Below are positions 1 through 11,158 of a DNA stretch of 64,000 nt, in pieces; the first letter of the stretch is position 1; the number at the start of each line of letters is the position of its first letter. Made by a program: the position numbers and the translations under genes. Location: contig JAULJL010000027.1 of assembly GCA_030761205.1 (NCBI GenBank), forward strand, positions 9,491,001 through 9,555,000, in the 5' to 3' direction. A model generated the notes under the pieces. It had not been told where the DNA came from. It made no database searches and saw only the letters and a list, made by a program, of their open reading frames with translations. Source of the stretch: Fremontodendron californicum. Taxonomy: Eukaryota; Streptophyta; Magnoliopsida; Malvales; Malvaceae.

Positions 1-304
1 CCCAACTTCTGAACTCCATATCTTTCAATGTAGACCTTGGATTATCAAAATTCTTTCACCATTTTTCAATTGAATTTCAAATCTTGATTTTGAAAGTGGG
101 TTGATTTTTTTAGTAGTTGACTTTTTGGGGTTGACTTTTTTTGGGGTTGACTTTTTTTTTAGTTTGTCTTTTTATGCTTGCCCTCTTAAATTAAGTCTCG
201 GAGTACCATCTGCTTGATGAAAAAAGTCTTTTTACATTTTGAAACATCAATTTAGGAAGAAAACATACCTGTTTTAGTGGTCCGGACAAAATTAGGTGTC
301 TACA
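1..304 (-). repeat. Ogre1 3' LTR, partial
   Basis: Only the first ~300 bases of the LTR (in element orientation) lie in the window; the rest is off the left edge. It ends on the plus strand in ...GGTGTCTACA, the complement of a TG start. The same text recurs at 15803-16120 and 48131-48415. It includes a run of GTTGACTTTT repeats at 108-155. Confidence 0.8.
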
Positions 305-318
305 GCTGCCCCTCTTTG
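305..318 (-). promoter_or_regulatory. Polypurine tract of Ogre1
   Basis: On the minus strand this reads CAAAGAGGGGCAGC and abuts the TGTAGACACC start of the 3' LTR. A purine run here is where plus-strand DNA synthesis is primed. A matching tract lies at 48416-48428 in Ogre3. Confidence 0.75.
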
Positions 319-409
319 GCTATTGTTGAGAATCAGGAATCAGACAAAGATAAACCAACACTAATTTTGTACGGTTAGTGAAATCACATGTGAAAGAAAG
401 GGAAAATGG

Positions 410-411
410 GG

Positions 412-444
<33 letters not shown>

Positions 445-570
445 CATTTTTCATTTCTTCATTTCTTCATTTCTTCATTTTTTCATTTTTTCATTTCTTC
501 ATTTTCATTTTCATTTTCATTTTTTTTGTTTTTTTGTTTTGTTTTTTTGTTTTTGTTTTTGTTTGAAAAA
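410..570 (+). repeat. Pyrimidine-rich low-complexity tract
   Basis: Runs of TTTTC, TTCATTTCTTCA and GTTTTT. Phe-rich reading frames across it are products of the simple repeat, not genes. Confidence 0.85.
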
Positions 571-713
571 AGCTGTAAACTGAAGATTTTGTCCTTAAAT
601 TAAATTCCCTGACTAATCAAGGCTCGACCCGTCTTAAGGAAACGAGTTCGATTTGCAAGAAAAGAAATGACCTCGACGATGGTCTCGGGGTCTTAACCTG
701 TCTTGTTCTCAGC

Positions 714-1205
714 TGTGTTTAAAATTCTGGGTATCTCCTCAAGAAGCTTCGGCTATCACCACCAAAGTCTTGCTCATTTTTAAAACTGTAAAACTCTGAA
801 TATCTGCACCAGAGGCTTTGGCTATCACCACCAAAGACTTTCTAACTTTTCAAAGGATTTTAAAACTCTGGGTATCTCCACAGAGGCTTCAGCTATCACA
901 ACCGACGATTTTCTCACTGTTTAAAATTTTTAAAATTCTGGGTATCTCCTCCAGAAGCTTCAGCTGTCACCACCGAAGACTTTCTCACTATTTAAAATTT
1001 GTAAAAATTCTGGGTATCACCTCCAGAAGCCTTAGCTATCACCACCGAAGACTTTCTACCTTTTCAAAGGATTTTAAAACTCTGGATATCTCTACAGAGG
1101 CTTCAGCTATCACTACCGAAGATTTTCTCACTGTTTAAAATTTGTAAAATTCTGGGTATCTCCTCCAAAGCTTCAGCTGTCACCACCGAAGACTTGTTCA
1201 TTTTT
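714..1205. repeat. Tandem repeat, ~60-75-bp unit, about 7 copies
   Basis: Units begin near AATTCTGGGTATCTCCTCCA and contain GGCTTCAGCTATCACCACCG then a GAAGACTT spacer. Copies start near 718, 790, 862, 930, 1003, 1077 and 1145, and differ in spacer length. The same unit reappears at 1537-1835 and 48699-48900, so it is a shared part of the 3' untranslated region of this element family. Confidence 0.85.
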
Positions 1206-1319
1206 TTAAAAAAAAGTGTTAAAATTATGGGTTCGGCGAGTTCAAAATAAAAGAAAGTACCTCGACGGTGGTCTCGGGGCTCGACTCATTTGAAAGCAAA
1301 ACGAGTTCGATTATACCTG

Positions 1320-1530
1320 AAAGCTTTAAGAGATGATGCAAATGCTTCATGATGCAAATGCAAATGTCTTTAGTTGATGCAAACGCTTCTTGATGTAGAT
1401 GCAAATGACTTAGACTGGTGCAAATGTCTTTGATGCAAATGTAAATAACTTGATTTAATGCAAATTTTCTTTGATGCAGATTCAAATAACTTAGATTGAT
1501 GCAAATGCTTCTTGATGTAGATGCAAATGT
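1320..1530. repeat. Degenerate short tandem repeat based on GATGCAAATG
   Basis: About eight or nine copies of a ~20-30-bp unit with core GATGCAAATG and the alternates CTTCATGATGCA and CTTGATTTAATG. A second block of the same unit is at 1870-2280. Confidence 0.8.
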
Positions 1531-1536
1531 TGAATA

Positions 1537-1835
1537 AAATTCTGGGTAACTCCTCCAGAAGAAGATTCCTCATTTTTCAAAATTATAAAACCCTGGATAT
1601 TTCCACCAGAGGCTTCAGCTATCACCACCGAAGACTTGTTCACTTTTAAAATTTGTAAAATTCTAGATATCCCCTCCAGAAGTTTGGCTATACCACCAAA
1701 GGTTTGCTCATTGTAAAATTCTGGGTAACTCCTCTAGAAGCTTTGGCTATCACCACCAAAGGTTTGCTCATTGTAAAATTCTGGGTAACTCCTCCAGAAG
1801 CTTTGGCTATCACCACCAAAGGTTTGCTCATTGTA
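1537..1835. repeat. Second block of the AATTCTGGGTA repeat; last copies are near-perfect 60-mers
   Basis: About five copies. The final two (about 1712-1771 and 1772-1831) are 60 bp each and almost identical, so this end of the array was duplicated most recently. The array yields open minus-strand frames only because the unit length is a multiple of three. Confidence 0.85.
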
Positions 1836-1869
1836 AAATTCGTGTTGAAAATTATACCCAAAAGCTTTG

Positions 1870-2280
1870 AGAAATGATGCAGATGCACATGTCTTTAACA
1901 AGGTGCTCATGCTTCATGGTGCAAATGTAAATGGCTTGGATTGATGTAAATGTTTCTTGGTGCAAATACAAATGGCCTGGATTGATGCCCATCTTTCATG
2001 ATGCAGATGCCCCTACTAATTGTGTTCATGTAACTGGTTTATGAATGGTGTAACTACAATTACCACACAATAATGAAAATTCAATGATTCTAGAAATGAT
2101 GCAATTGCTTGAGATGACGCAAATGCGAACTCCATGAAGAATGTAAATGTAAAGGTAAAATGCAGATGCTTATGGAATAATGCCAATGCAAATACCCATG
2201 AATGATGCAATTGCTTGCCGACACTGTGCAGATGCAAAAGCTCGATAAAGAGATGAGTGCTCTTGAGTGATGCAAATGCC
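1870..2280. repeat. Second GATGCAAATG repeat block
   Basis: Continues the degenerate unit of 1320-1530 (TGATGCAAATGC, TGATGCAGATGC, TGATGCAATTGC) with increasing decay toward the right. No gene seen. Confidence 0.7.
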
Positions 2281-3109
2281 CCCGGTTGTTTTTCTAGACT
2301 TTGGCTTAGCCTTTCAAATTCATTTTTCCTCTTCAAATCAGAGTATATCTTCAATTCATTTTGGCTATTCTATTTACCCCAACAGTTTTCAAACTTTCAT
2401 CAAAAGAGATCTGAACCGGGTTCTATTTCTTCTTTTCATATCTGGAAGTCAAGACCTATCTTGGCCGTGCTATACCTTTGGGTTAGAAAAATCCTTGTCT
2501 CATGTCAACATCAAAATGGGTATTTCAAAAAAATATCTTTATTTGTTTTCTCATTTTGAAAACTTCTGAACAAAAAATATTAACCCCACAATGTGTGACG
2601 TACAAATCTTTTGAAGACTGATGATCATTGTTAGAAATTTCTCTAAGTATCAATCTGGGTTTTTTCAACTGGGATTGGCAAGGCTTGGTATAACAAGATT
2701 CTGGCTTTTCCAAGAAAACTTCATGACAAAAATGTATATCCCTTCTAGGCTCACAAATGGAACAGGTTTTATAAATCATGAATTCATTGAGAACCAAGCA
2801 AATTCAACATTCTTTTAGTTTCCATATCAAGGCATTTTGACAAGTATCAAATAGCTGGGATGTTTAAACGGAAAGTTTAATCTTGGAGGAAAAAAAGTTT
2901 CAGTTTTTGAAAACAATCCTCCGAATGAGAGTTGACAATATGGGAGGTTCAGGAATTCTTAAATGTTTCTCGATGACCACTTTTTAAGATGACCTTCTCT
3001 TTTTGTGGTATCAGCACTTTCATAGATGGCATCAAAAATTTTCATTTTACTCTAGACTGCTCATTTTTGGGTTGTCGCCCTAGAGTCCTATTCTTTCCAA
3101 TTTTTCTCT
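2281..3109. other. Ogre1 3' untranslated DNA, nothing further recognised
   Basis: AT-rich, with no frame resembling a known protein. The right part (about 2980-3110) matches, inverted, the end of the Ogre2 internal region at 43560-43660. Confidence 0.6.
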
Positions 3110-3780
3110 TTTTTTTTGTTCTACCATACACTTGAGAATTCTAAATTATTCCTTAGTGAAATGATAATTCGATGAGATGGGATAAAATCTGAGGAAAAAC
3201 CTTTCAAATTAAATATTCATGCTTGATCAAAATGGACTTTTAAAGCACGTAATGTAGGCCATGGCTCAGGGTTCAGAAAGAAAGGATAAATAGGCCCAAA
3301 ATATGTGTTTGAGGGTAATCAGATCAAGGATCATTTCTTGAGGAGGATTCTCTTTGAAGCATTTGTCCCTTTTGGACTTTTCATTCTTTTTGACTTTTGC
3401 GTCTTTTCTTTTTCGTTCTTGGCTTTCAATTTACCATGTCTTTCACATTTTTTTTTTGGTTTTCATTTTGCCCCATTCTTTTTTTTTCGACAGAGTGAGC
3501 ACGTATTTATTCGGGGCTCCATTTTCTTTGCATCTGTCTTTGAGCTAGGATTCATTCCTCCATGTTCTCTAAAAGATCTTTCCTCGCATTTGCCCTCCGG
3601 TGTAGAGGGTGATCCTTGATCAGTGTTCAAAGAATAAAGAATTCTTTTGGCTCAAAAGGGGTGACTATTGATAATAATTTTTTTCTTGTGAAAAGGATAT
3701 GAAAAAAAAGGCCATTTCTCATATCAAGCACAAATATTCTCATTGAAAAGCAATCTTCAGGGGAAATAGATAATCAAAAT
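3110..3780 (-). repeat. Conserved 3' non-coding block shared by the three Ogre-like elements
   Basis: Near-identical text (for example TTAAATATTCATGCTTGATC and AAAGCACGTAATGTAGGCC) occurs here, at 50880-51440 in Ogre3, and inverted at 43000-43600 in Ogre2. It lies between the end of coding sequence and the tandem repeats that precede the 3' LTR. Conservation across elements that differ in coding content suggests a cis-acting role or simply shared descent. Confidence 0.75.
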
Positions 3781-4640
3781 TTCATTTTGCACTTGAAATC
3801 ATCCGAATTCTCATATGCATGATATCACAATTTTTTTATATCGCATGCCCCAATAATTCATGCGTTAGTCCATCCTTTTTCACCATGTATCCATCATTTC
3901 TACATATGATGCCCCAATTTGATTAACCATGAGAATTTGTATCAACGAGGAACATAGCAAGTCTAGGTATGTACTGAAAAGGCTGAGTTTCCAATCTGAG
4001 TTCTTTGAAAAGACAAGGAAAATATGACCTAAAAATGAGTTTTCTCTCGGATATGGGATAATCTGGTTTGGTCATTGTGCTCCAAGGTATTAATCATGAA
4101 GTGATGTTTGGGTAATTGAAGTTTTATGGTCATTGGAAAAGGGCATGAATGGTTTTAGCACAATCTTGACACACATCAAATTATCAAAATCTAGATTCTA
4201 GAAAGAATGTCTCATTTGTTTGAATTTTAAGGAATTCGAAAAAATTTCAAAAAGTTCGTTCCTTTGTTCATAGCCTAGACTAGGATTTACATCTTTGCTT
4301 ATTCTGCAATGACAATGCTTATATATTTTTTTGTGAAGTTCAATCATTCATATTCCTTGAAGCATTAGGTCTTTCAAGTGTTCTTCATTCAAGGTTTAGG
4401 CATAGAGAAGCCCAAAAAAGAGGGGGAGGATGTTAAGTCATGTCTAACAATGATCAACAATATTCTCGAGACTGTCCATTATTAAAAATTCCTTAATGCT
4501 TGTTTTTGAAATTTCAAATTATTGTTAAAACACAACAGACACAAAGCATTTAAAATTCAAAATTCATTTAATTCATGTAGATGTTAACATGAGACAAGTG
4601 CTTTCATCATCACAGTTATAGAACTACATGTGTCAAAAAC
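3781..4640. other. Ogre1-specific spacer where pol would be
   Basis: Homology to Ogre3 stops near 3810. There Ogre3 goes on into integrase and Ogre1 instead carries ~830 bp of AT-rich DNA. The same spacer is present inverted in Ogre2 (about 42000-42850). A purine run AAAAAAGAGGGGGAGGATG lies at about 4415-4433 on the plus strand. No coding sequence seen. Confidence 0.6.
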
Positions 4641-4649
4641 CTAATATGA

Positions 4650-6052
4650 TCATGCACCATGTTTCTTATGACACTTGGCTTTCCCATCTTCAAAGCTTAT
4701 CGAACCAGCCTTGATGAGATCGTTGACCTTGTACTTCAAAGCAGGGCAATTCTCTATTGAGTGACCTTGATTTCCAGAATGATAACCACAACACTCATTA
4801 GCATCATGCCAGCTCGGATAAGGGGGCTTCAGAGGCTCTAATTGCATGGGTGTCACAAGGTGATTCTGGATGAGTTGAGGTAATAGCTCACTGTATGTCA
4901 CAGGAATCGGGTCAACTCGATTTCTTTTTCGCTTTTTATGCCCCCTTCGATATTCCCAAGGGTGTTCGATTGATAGACAGATGTAAATTCTGGTGTAGTT
5001 GCAGTCATTGGTTGGTAGGGATAAAAACCTTGAGAGACATTGTTTAAGGTAGAGTAAAATGGCTGATACGAGGAGAATCAGGGAGGTGAGGCAAAGCCTT
5101 CCACGACTTGGGTATCTTCCTTTTTCTTTTCAGATGTCCCATTTTTCTTGGTATTGGATGTTCTTTCTCCTTCAAATTTCCCATCCTTGATAGCATTCTC
5201 AATCATCTCCCCTGAAATTACCATGTCCAAAAAATTCTTTGTGGTGTTGCCGACAAGTATATCATAGTACGGGGCCTGCAGTGTATTCACAAAAATGATA
5301 GTGGTTTCCTTCTAAGTTAAGGACGGTTGTACTTGGGCGGCCAGGCTCATCCACCGTTGCGCATATTCTTTGAAGCTCTCAGTAGCTCTTTTCTTCATAT
5401 TTTGCAAGGTGAGACGGTCAGGCGCCATGTCGGTCATATGCTTGTACTGGTTTAGAAAAACCCTAGCCAGGTCATTCCAAGAGCGAATCTGATCCTTGCT
5501 CAACTGACTATACCACCTAATTGCGGACCCGCTGAGGCTATCCTAAAAGCAGTGAATCAAAAGCTTATCGTTATCTATATGACTTGTCATCTTCCGGCAG
5601 AACATAGTGATGTGGGCTGACGGATCGGTCGTCCCGTCATATTTCACAAAGTCAGGGGTCTTGAACTTAGGAGGAATGACTAAATTGAGAACCAAACATT
5701 GTTCTTTCGCGTCTAAACTCCCAAATACATCTGTACTTTCTACTGCCCGAAGCCTTTCATCTAACAACTGATATTTCCCTTGGGAATCTGCCAACTCAAC
5801 CTCATTTACTGCCACCATTTTCAACTTTGCCTATTCAGCTGGATCATCTGACTTTAGGACATTGATGGGGTTAACTGTGTTCTGGGCATCAATCATTACG
5901 ACCTCATTCTGACCCTTTTGTGGCTCTAACCCTTTCCTGGCGACAAAGTTTTCAGTGTATCCTTTTCCCTTGATTATGGCGGACATCAGCTCCATCAATT
6001 TAGTCATCTGATCCTTAGATTCTGCTTGAGACTTTGCTAACTGTTCTCGCAA
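4650..6052 (-). pseudogene. Ty3-gypsy gag (module B), broken
   Basis: Capsid/nucleocapsid precursor of a Tat/Ogre-type element. Seen in minus-frame order: an acidic/coiled N-terminal part (EQLAKSQAESKDQMTKLME), the capsid core (GSLDAKEQ..., VIPPKFKTPDFVKYDGTTDP, then MTDMAPDRLTLQNM and FKEYAQRW), the segment DMVISGEMIENAI, and a C-terminal knuckle-like motif CGYHSGNQGHSIENC. In-frame stops interrupt it near 5829, 5541, 5310 and 5076, and the last part (4650-4901) lies in another frame. The closely similar gag of Ogre3 (57145-58835) confirms the identity. It is a relic, not translatable as one protein. Confidence 0.85.
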
Positions 6053-6224
6053 TTCTTTCTATTCCCTTTCCATTTTTTCCATTCGGGCAACTTGTTCATC
6101 CTCCATAGCACTAGCCTGTATTAAAAGGGTACTCAGTACTTCTTATACCTCTGATTTGAAATGAAAATTCTTTCAAAGACTCCTAAAGCCAAGCCAACTT
6201 CTATTTTATTCCCCCCAAATGTAT

Positions 6225-6790
6225 GTCATGATGAATGAGCCATGATTGTTATTTGATGCATGTTAAGAATAAAAGAAATGATGTATGGACATATATAATG
6301 AAAACATGCTGACCATGTATGTAATAAATGCAATCACGATGCCAACATGTTGCAAGCAAAGAATAAACAAATCAACGCATGGATATATGAAATGAATAAT
6401 CATGTACATTTTAGCGTATTTCCCAATGAATGATCATATATCCTATGAATGCAACACGGTGTCAATTATGATACATGCAAACAATGAATGATTGATACAG
6501 AGTATATAAAAAGAAAATCATGCTGGCCATGTGTGTCATGAATTCATCCTAATGTTAATATGACAGATTAATGCATGAGCATATACAAAGAAATCATGTT
6601 GACTATGTTCGTCACGAATGCAACCCAAAGTCAACATGATGCATGTAAAGAATAAACAAATTAATGCATGGATATATAGAAAAAATCATGCTGATTATGA
6701 ATGCATGAATGCAACCTGATGCTGACATGATACATGTATGAATGTATTGTATGACAAATAATTGATCAGATGCATAATGCAAAAGGGAAG
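6225..6790. repeat. Tandem array, ~100-110-bp unit, about 5 copies
   Basis: Units carry GATGCATG, AAGAATAAACAAATTAATGC, ATGGATATATA, AATCATGCTG and CCATGTATGTCATGAATGC. The same unit recurs at 8030-8390 and, inverted, at 40700-41945 in Ogre2. It sits just upstream of gag module B. Confidence 0.8.
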
Positions 6791-7056
6791 ATATCACGGA
6801 GGAAATAAGAATCGGAGGAACTTAATCATCAACATCTCATAAATTTGAAGCATAGTCAATTCATTCCCATATCAATTATCCACCATGGTATAAACCATGT
6901 TTCACAAAATCTGAGCAATAGTTAAAACTGTCTTTTACAAGAACTTTATTCTTCCTAGCATTCTAAGGCTATAAGAGCCGGCTACTGAAAAAGTGAAATC
7001 CTATTACATCATATAAGACTGAAGTCTTTCCACCTCAATGCTGTAAATCTCCAATC
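6791..7056. other. Spacer between array and module A
   Basis: 266 bases of AT-rich DNA with no gene-like feature that I can support. Confidence 0.5.
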
Positions 7057-8013
7057 CTAATGATGCTTTCCCAGTCCTCTATCAATCAGTGTCCTTGGAT
7101 CCAACCACTTGGCATCTATAAGAGTTTGCACTTTCTTTTTTAATGCTATATAGTTTTCGATGCTATGGCCAAGAATTCCACAGTGATAATCACATCTTAC
7201 ATTTGGATTATACCACCTTGGATATGGTGGTAACAGGGATTTCAATGGGACACAGGCAACCATGTGATTTTGGATTAGTATAGGGAGAAGCTCTCGATAG
7301 CTAATTGGAAGGGGATCAAAATGCCTTTGGGTCTTATCCTGGGGTTGTTTCTTAGTCACACATGGCCTAGGAGTTGGGGCACTTGGTGGTGGCACTAAGG
7401 TCGGAACCAGAGTGTTTACATAGGGATGTGGCGGAACAGCATGTTGAGGGTATGGATTTAGATTTGGACACGGGGCCTTTGGAGGTTGTACATAGCTCAA
7501 GGTTCCTATCCTAGATGCTGGATAAGGTGATTGATGAGGGAAATAGTATGAACTAGGAATTGGTGGTGATGGAGTGGGATTCAGGAATCCCGTAGTGGTC
7601 ATCCAAATGGACGATTGGACCATAGTAGGGTGGGGATATTGTCTTGGACCTAGAATAGTTTGCAGGTATGGTACAGGATCCGAGGTTTCTATCTTTGGTA
7701 TTAGGCTCTCGGACTTAATCATTTTCATGATTTTGTCCACAATTTTATCTGGGCTGCACCCTTTGTGGCATTGACAAGTGCAAGATCCAGCAAGGATTGT
7801 ATGTTCTGGACCTAACGGTTTTGGTTGATCCGAAGGCGATGCAGAGCCCTGAGAAAGTTCCCCTTTACTCTTACCCATATCCTCAAACATTCTCAACAAT
7901 TTGGCGAGCTGTACCTTCACCTCTCGGATTTCATGTCCATATTCCTCTTGATTGCGTTCCAAAGCACCCAATCGTTCCTCTGATTCATTCCTCATATCTT
8001 GAACCCCTTCCAT
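7057..8013 (-). CDS. Gag-like ORF lacking the capsid core (module A), 318 aa, uninterrupted
   Basis: The longest clean frame in the window that is not a tandem repeat. Residues 1-50 are charged and heptad-like (ERLGALERNQEEYGHEIREV), so probably a coiled coil. Residues about 75-90 hold a Cys-rich patch CTCQCHKGC. Residues about 110-235 are Pro/Tyr-rich with many PHP and NP repeats. Residues about 245-318 match the C-terminal part of Tat/Ogre gag: SYRELLPILIQNHMV, PPYPRWYNPN, then CDYHCGILGHSIENY and a Leu-rich tail. The capsid core seen in the other two gags here is absent. The knuckle's last Cys is Tyr. The ATG at 8013 is the first after an upstream in-frame TAA. It lies upstream of gag B, between two copies of the same tandem array. 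It could be a deletion derivative or an accessory RNA-binding protein; function is unproven. Confidence 0.65.
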   Translation of the reverse strand: MEGVQDMRNESEERLGALERNQEEYGHEIREVKVQLAKLLRMFEDMGKSKGELSQGSASPSDQPKPLGPEHTILAGSCTCQCHKGCSPDKIVDKIMKMIKSESLIPKIETSDPVPYLQTILGPRQYPHPTMVQSSIWMTTTGFLNPTPSPPIPSSYYFPHQSPYPASRIGTLSYVQPPKAPCPNLNPYPQHAVPPHPYVNTLVPTLVPPPSAPTPRPCVTKKQPQDKTQRHFDPLPISYRELLPILIQNHMVACVPLKSLLPPYPRWYNPNVRCDYHCGILGHSIENYIALKKKVQTLIDAKWLDPRTLIDRGLGKHH

Positions 8014-8029
8014 GCAAATGAAAATGTCA

Positions 8030-8390
8030 TGAGATTAAGAATACAATTATGAATGTACATACTCTATTCCTATGTGCATGAATACACTGATGATTAATGC
8101 ATGAACATATACAGAGAAATTATGATGACTATTTATGCTATGGATGCAATCTAATGCCAACATGATGCATTTAAAAAATGAATAAATTGATGCACAGGTA
8201 TATACAAATAATGACCATGTATATGAATGACCATGCATGCTATGATGTCAAAATGATACATGCTAAGAATAAATGAATTAATACAAAGGTAAGTACAAAG
8301 AATGACCACGTATATCACAAATGTATTCTACAATGAATAATCATGCATGTTAGGACTGTGACATGATGTCAAAATAATACAAATAAATTA
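8030..8390. repeat. Second copy of the ~105-bp tandem array
   Basis: About 3-4 units of the 6225-6790 repeat (GCATGAACATATACAGAG, GATGCCAACATGATGCAT), just upstream of module A. The order array-gagA-array-gagB suggests a duplicated block. Confidence 0.75.
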
Positions 8391-8759
8391 ACCAATGATT
8401 ACACAAAATTGGTGGGACCTGAATCTTGATTATTCAAAAATCTCATTGTGCAAGATTTGCCTCCAAATTTATGATTTTTTGAAACATGTTTTTTTTTTTT
8501 TTTTTTTTTATGAAAAACCAATCATATTATTTTCAAAAGAATTTTGGGGTAGTCGATCCTACTATGTTACAATATGCAAATGTTCATGTGACACTACCGG
8601 TTTTATGAAATCATCAAATGAAATTATTATCACCATTCATTTATTGCAAAAAAACGAGATCAATAATACAATAAAAAATGTACATGCTCTATTCACACAT
8701 GCATGAAATGTGCAACATGCAAAACTGTTTGAAAAACAATGTTTGTATTTTGAATTTCA
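8391..8759. other. AT-rich spacer
   Basis: Contains a poly-T run at 8491-8509. No gene or repeat family recognised. Confidence 0.5.
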
Positions 8760-9560
8760 AAAGGTTAGTGAACACTTGCCCCAACAATATCTACTTATAT
8801 AGGCATCACGGTGCCTTTGGGGCGGAGTATCACACTTATTAAGGGCGATGTACGTTCATCTTTGCCCGGTTATATAAAACTTCTTAAGATTGTAAAATAG
8901 GTAACAAAAGGTTTAGAAATGTCCCTCCATGTGTTCCTATTTTCGGTATATCTAACAAAAATCCGGCATGGCTTCGTCTAGGTTCACTATATGAAGGTGA
9001 ATCGGTTCTAAGGCCCTGAATTGTTCCTCACTGTCACCGGTGAAGGCTAGTAAGGCACCCCGATAAAAGCGTGTTCAATTCGTTAGAGTATATTTTCCTA
9101 TGCCCGTACGGAGGATTATCACGAAGGCATTAGATACTTTATACTCCGAAAGTGTTTCACTAGCCCATACGGAGGATCATCACGAAGGCGTAGTTACTTT
9201 ACTCCCACTTAAAAGGACGGGACCCGGGTAGAGGATTCATGATATGCAAATGCACGTGTGGTATGTGTGGAGGAACAACAAACCTTTCACCACCTATTCT
9301 ACAAACCTTATTCTAAATGCCCTAGCAATTTATAAAAAAACATTCAAGAATAGTGTAACACATTAACCAATAAGCAATTATAATATACAACCTTAAATAA
9401 CAAGAGAACAATAATAAAATGCATGCACATGAGTATGAACATATTTAAAAACATTTTAACATTTTCAAAATTCTCCAAAAAAATGTGGGAATTAAAATTA
9501 AATACCAATTAAACCAACCAAAACCGAGACTTTGATAACACACGACTAATTCTAGGCCTG
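8760..9560 (-). other. Conserved 5' leader of the Ogre-like family
   Basis: Untranslated DNA between the primer site and the first ORF. It matches 39540-40310 (Ogre2, plus strand) and 61230-61660 (Ogre3, minus). Shared blocks include GCACCCCGATAAAAGCG, CCTGAATTGTTCCTCACTGT and two direct copies of a GGAGGAT(T/C)ATCACGAAGGC motif at about 9112-9130 and 9170-9190. A 10-bp palindrome TCACCGGTGA lies near 9036-9047. Leaders of LTR elements usually hold packaging and dimer signals; that role is inferred here. Confidence 0.7.
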
Positions 9561-9572
9561 ACTCTTTAATAG

Positions 9573-9590
9573 TCCCCAGCGGAGTCGCCA
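9573..9590 (-). promoter_or_regulatory. tRNA primer-binding site of Ogre1
   Basis: Minus strand reads TGGCGACTCCGCTGGGGA, three bases from the LTR end. It starts with TGG, the complement of a tRNA CCA tail. Ogre-type elements are reported to use an Arg tRNA primer; I recognise the site by its form and have not matched a tRNA. The plus-strand twin is at 39493-39510. Confidence 0.8.
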
Positions 9591-10439
9591 AGCTTTCGCA
9601 ACCTAAACAATAACGAGTCTTATCGCAAGACTTTATTATTCGTTAAGCGTGACATTAAAAAAAAACCGAGGAAAAGTCGACTTAATTCCTCTAAAAAATG
9701 AAGGTTTTCAAAATGACCTTAAAAAAGACATGGAGTCGCCATAAAACTTTTTTTAGCTAGGTGTGATCGGCCACCTATTAAAACCGATTTTATAAAATAT
9801 CTTAAAAATTAATTAAAACATTTTTAAAACCAATTTCAAATCTGCGTTTAAACCAGAGAAATCAAAAAAACGGGTTCGGGACTCGATTACGTATGGGGAA
9901 GGATTAGCACCCCCAAAACGCCCGTATAAAACGGTACCTTATTAATCGTGTGTTATCTCAAATCTTGATGTAAAATTGGTTTTAAATTTAGTATTTCAAG
10001 ATAATTCCCAATTTAAAGAAAAATAATTCCATTTTTTAATTAAAAATGATCCAAAATTTATAAATTCAAAACTTTCTATATCCCCCAACAAACGTGGCAA
10101 AATATAGAAATTTTTATTAATTTGGAAAACTTTCCGAATCATTCTCTTTTTTTGAAAGAAAGATATTCATTTATTAATGATAATTGATGATATTCCCTCT
10201 TGCAAACCCGGTAAAGAACTCATGAATTATTTTAACTCGGGAATATCTTTATTTTTTTATTGAAAAATCATTATCTTTTTGAAAATATTTTTAAAGATAT
10301 GAATATGTATATGCATGACATAAATAAAATGACATGGCAAAATCTAAATAATATAATGCATCCTAAATGACATGATATAATTTAAATGCCTTAGAATATT
10401 CTAAATGAAATGAAATATCTTAAGTTACATGACATATTC

Positions 10440-10640
10440 TAAATGAAATGAAATGACCTAGGTGACATAATATATTCTATATGAAATGTAATATCCTAAG
10501 TCATATGATATACTCTAAATGAAATGAAATGACCTAGGTAACATAATATATTCTATATGAAATGTAATATCCTAAGTCATATGATATATTCTAAATGAAA
10601 TGAAATGACCTAAGTAACATAATATATTCTATATGAAATA
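10440..10640. repeat. Tandem repeat in LTR, ~77-bp unit, about 2.5 copies
   Basis: Unit contains AAATGAAATGACCTAGGTAA, CATAATATATTCTATATGAA and TATCCTAAGTCATATGATAT. Related but shorter arrays lie at 44480-44640 and 62190-62345 in the other LTR copies. Confidence 0.8.
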
Positions 10641-11158
10641 AAATAATTTAAATGACATGGAAAATATGAATGATATGGCATATAATTTAAATGACATGGA
10701 ATATAAAATAATGCTATCATATAATATGCATGGAAATAAAAATGCAAATAATAATGCATGAACATAGTATATGCTAAATAATATAACAAAAAAATAATTA
10801 AATAAAAAGCATAAGATATCATGAAATATTCCAAATCATATAATAAACAATATAACATAACTCAAAATCATAACAATATCATAGAAATTATCATAGTAAA
10901 AATCACATCTTATATAAAATGCATGAATATGGAAAATGCAATGCATGAAAATGTATTTTTTTCCTTTAATTAAGGAAATCCGTATATCTAAAAAGATATC
11001 CGGCTAACTTAGGAAAATATGTCAAATTAAATATTCTAAAACCAAAATACTTTGTGATTGTTTGAAAACAATTTTCAAAAGCTTAGATCAAGAATAAAAA
11101 CTGGGCTAAACCTTTTTTAAATGGCTCTATTTTCCTAAGTTTAAAAATCCCGGACTTA

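Noticed and set aside
378..603. Phe-rich frames resembling membrane proteins
   Set aside because: Direct translation of T-rich simple repeats.
3305..3619. 104-codon Phe-rich plus frame
   Set aside because: Runs antisense through the conserved 3' block of Ogre1; the homologous block in Ogre3 does not keep it open.
6225..6790. Regular repeats considered as a CRISPR array
   Set aside because: Units are contiguous and diverged with no unique spacers; plant retroelement context.
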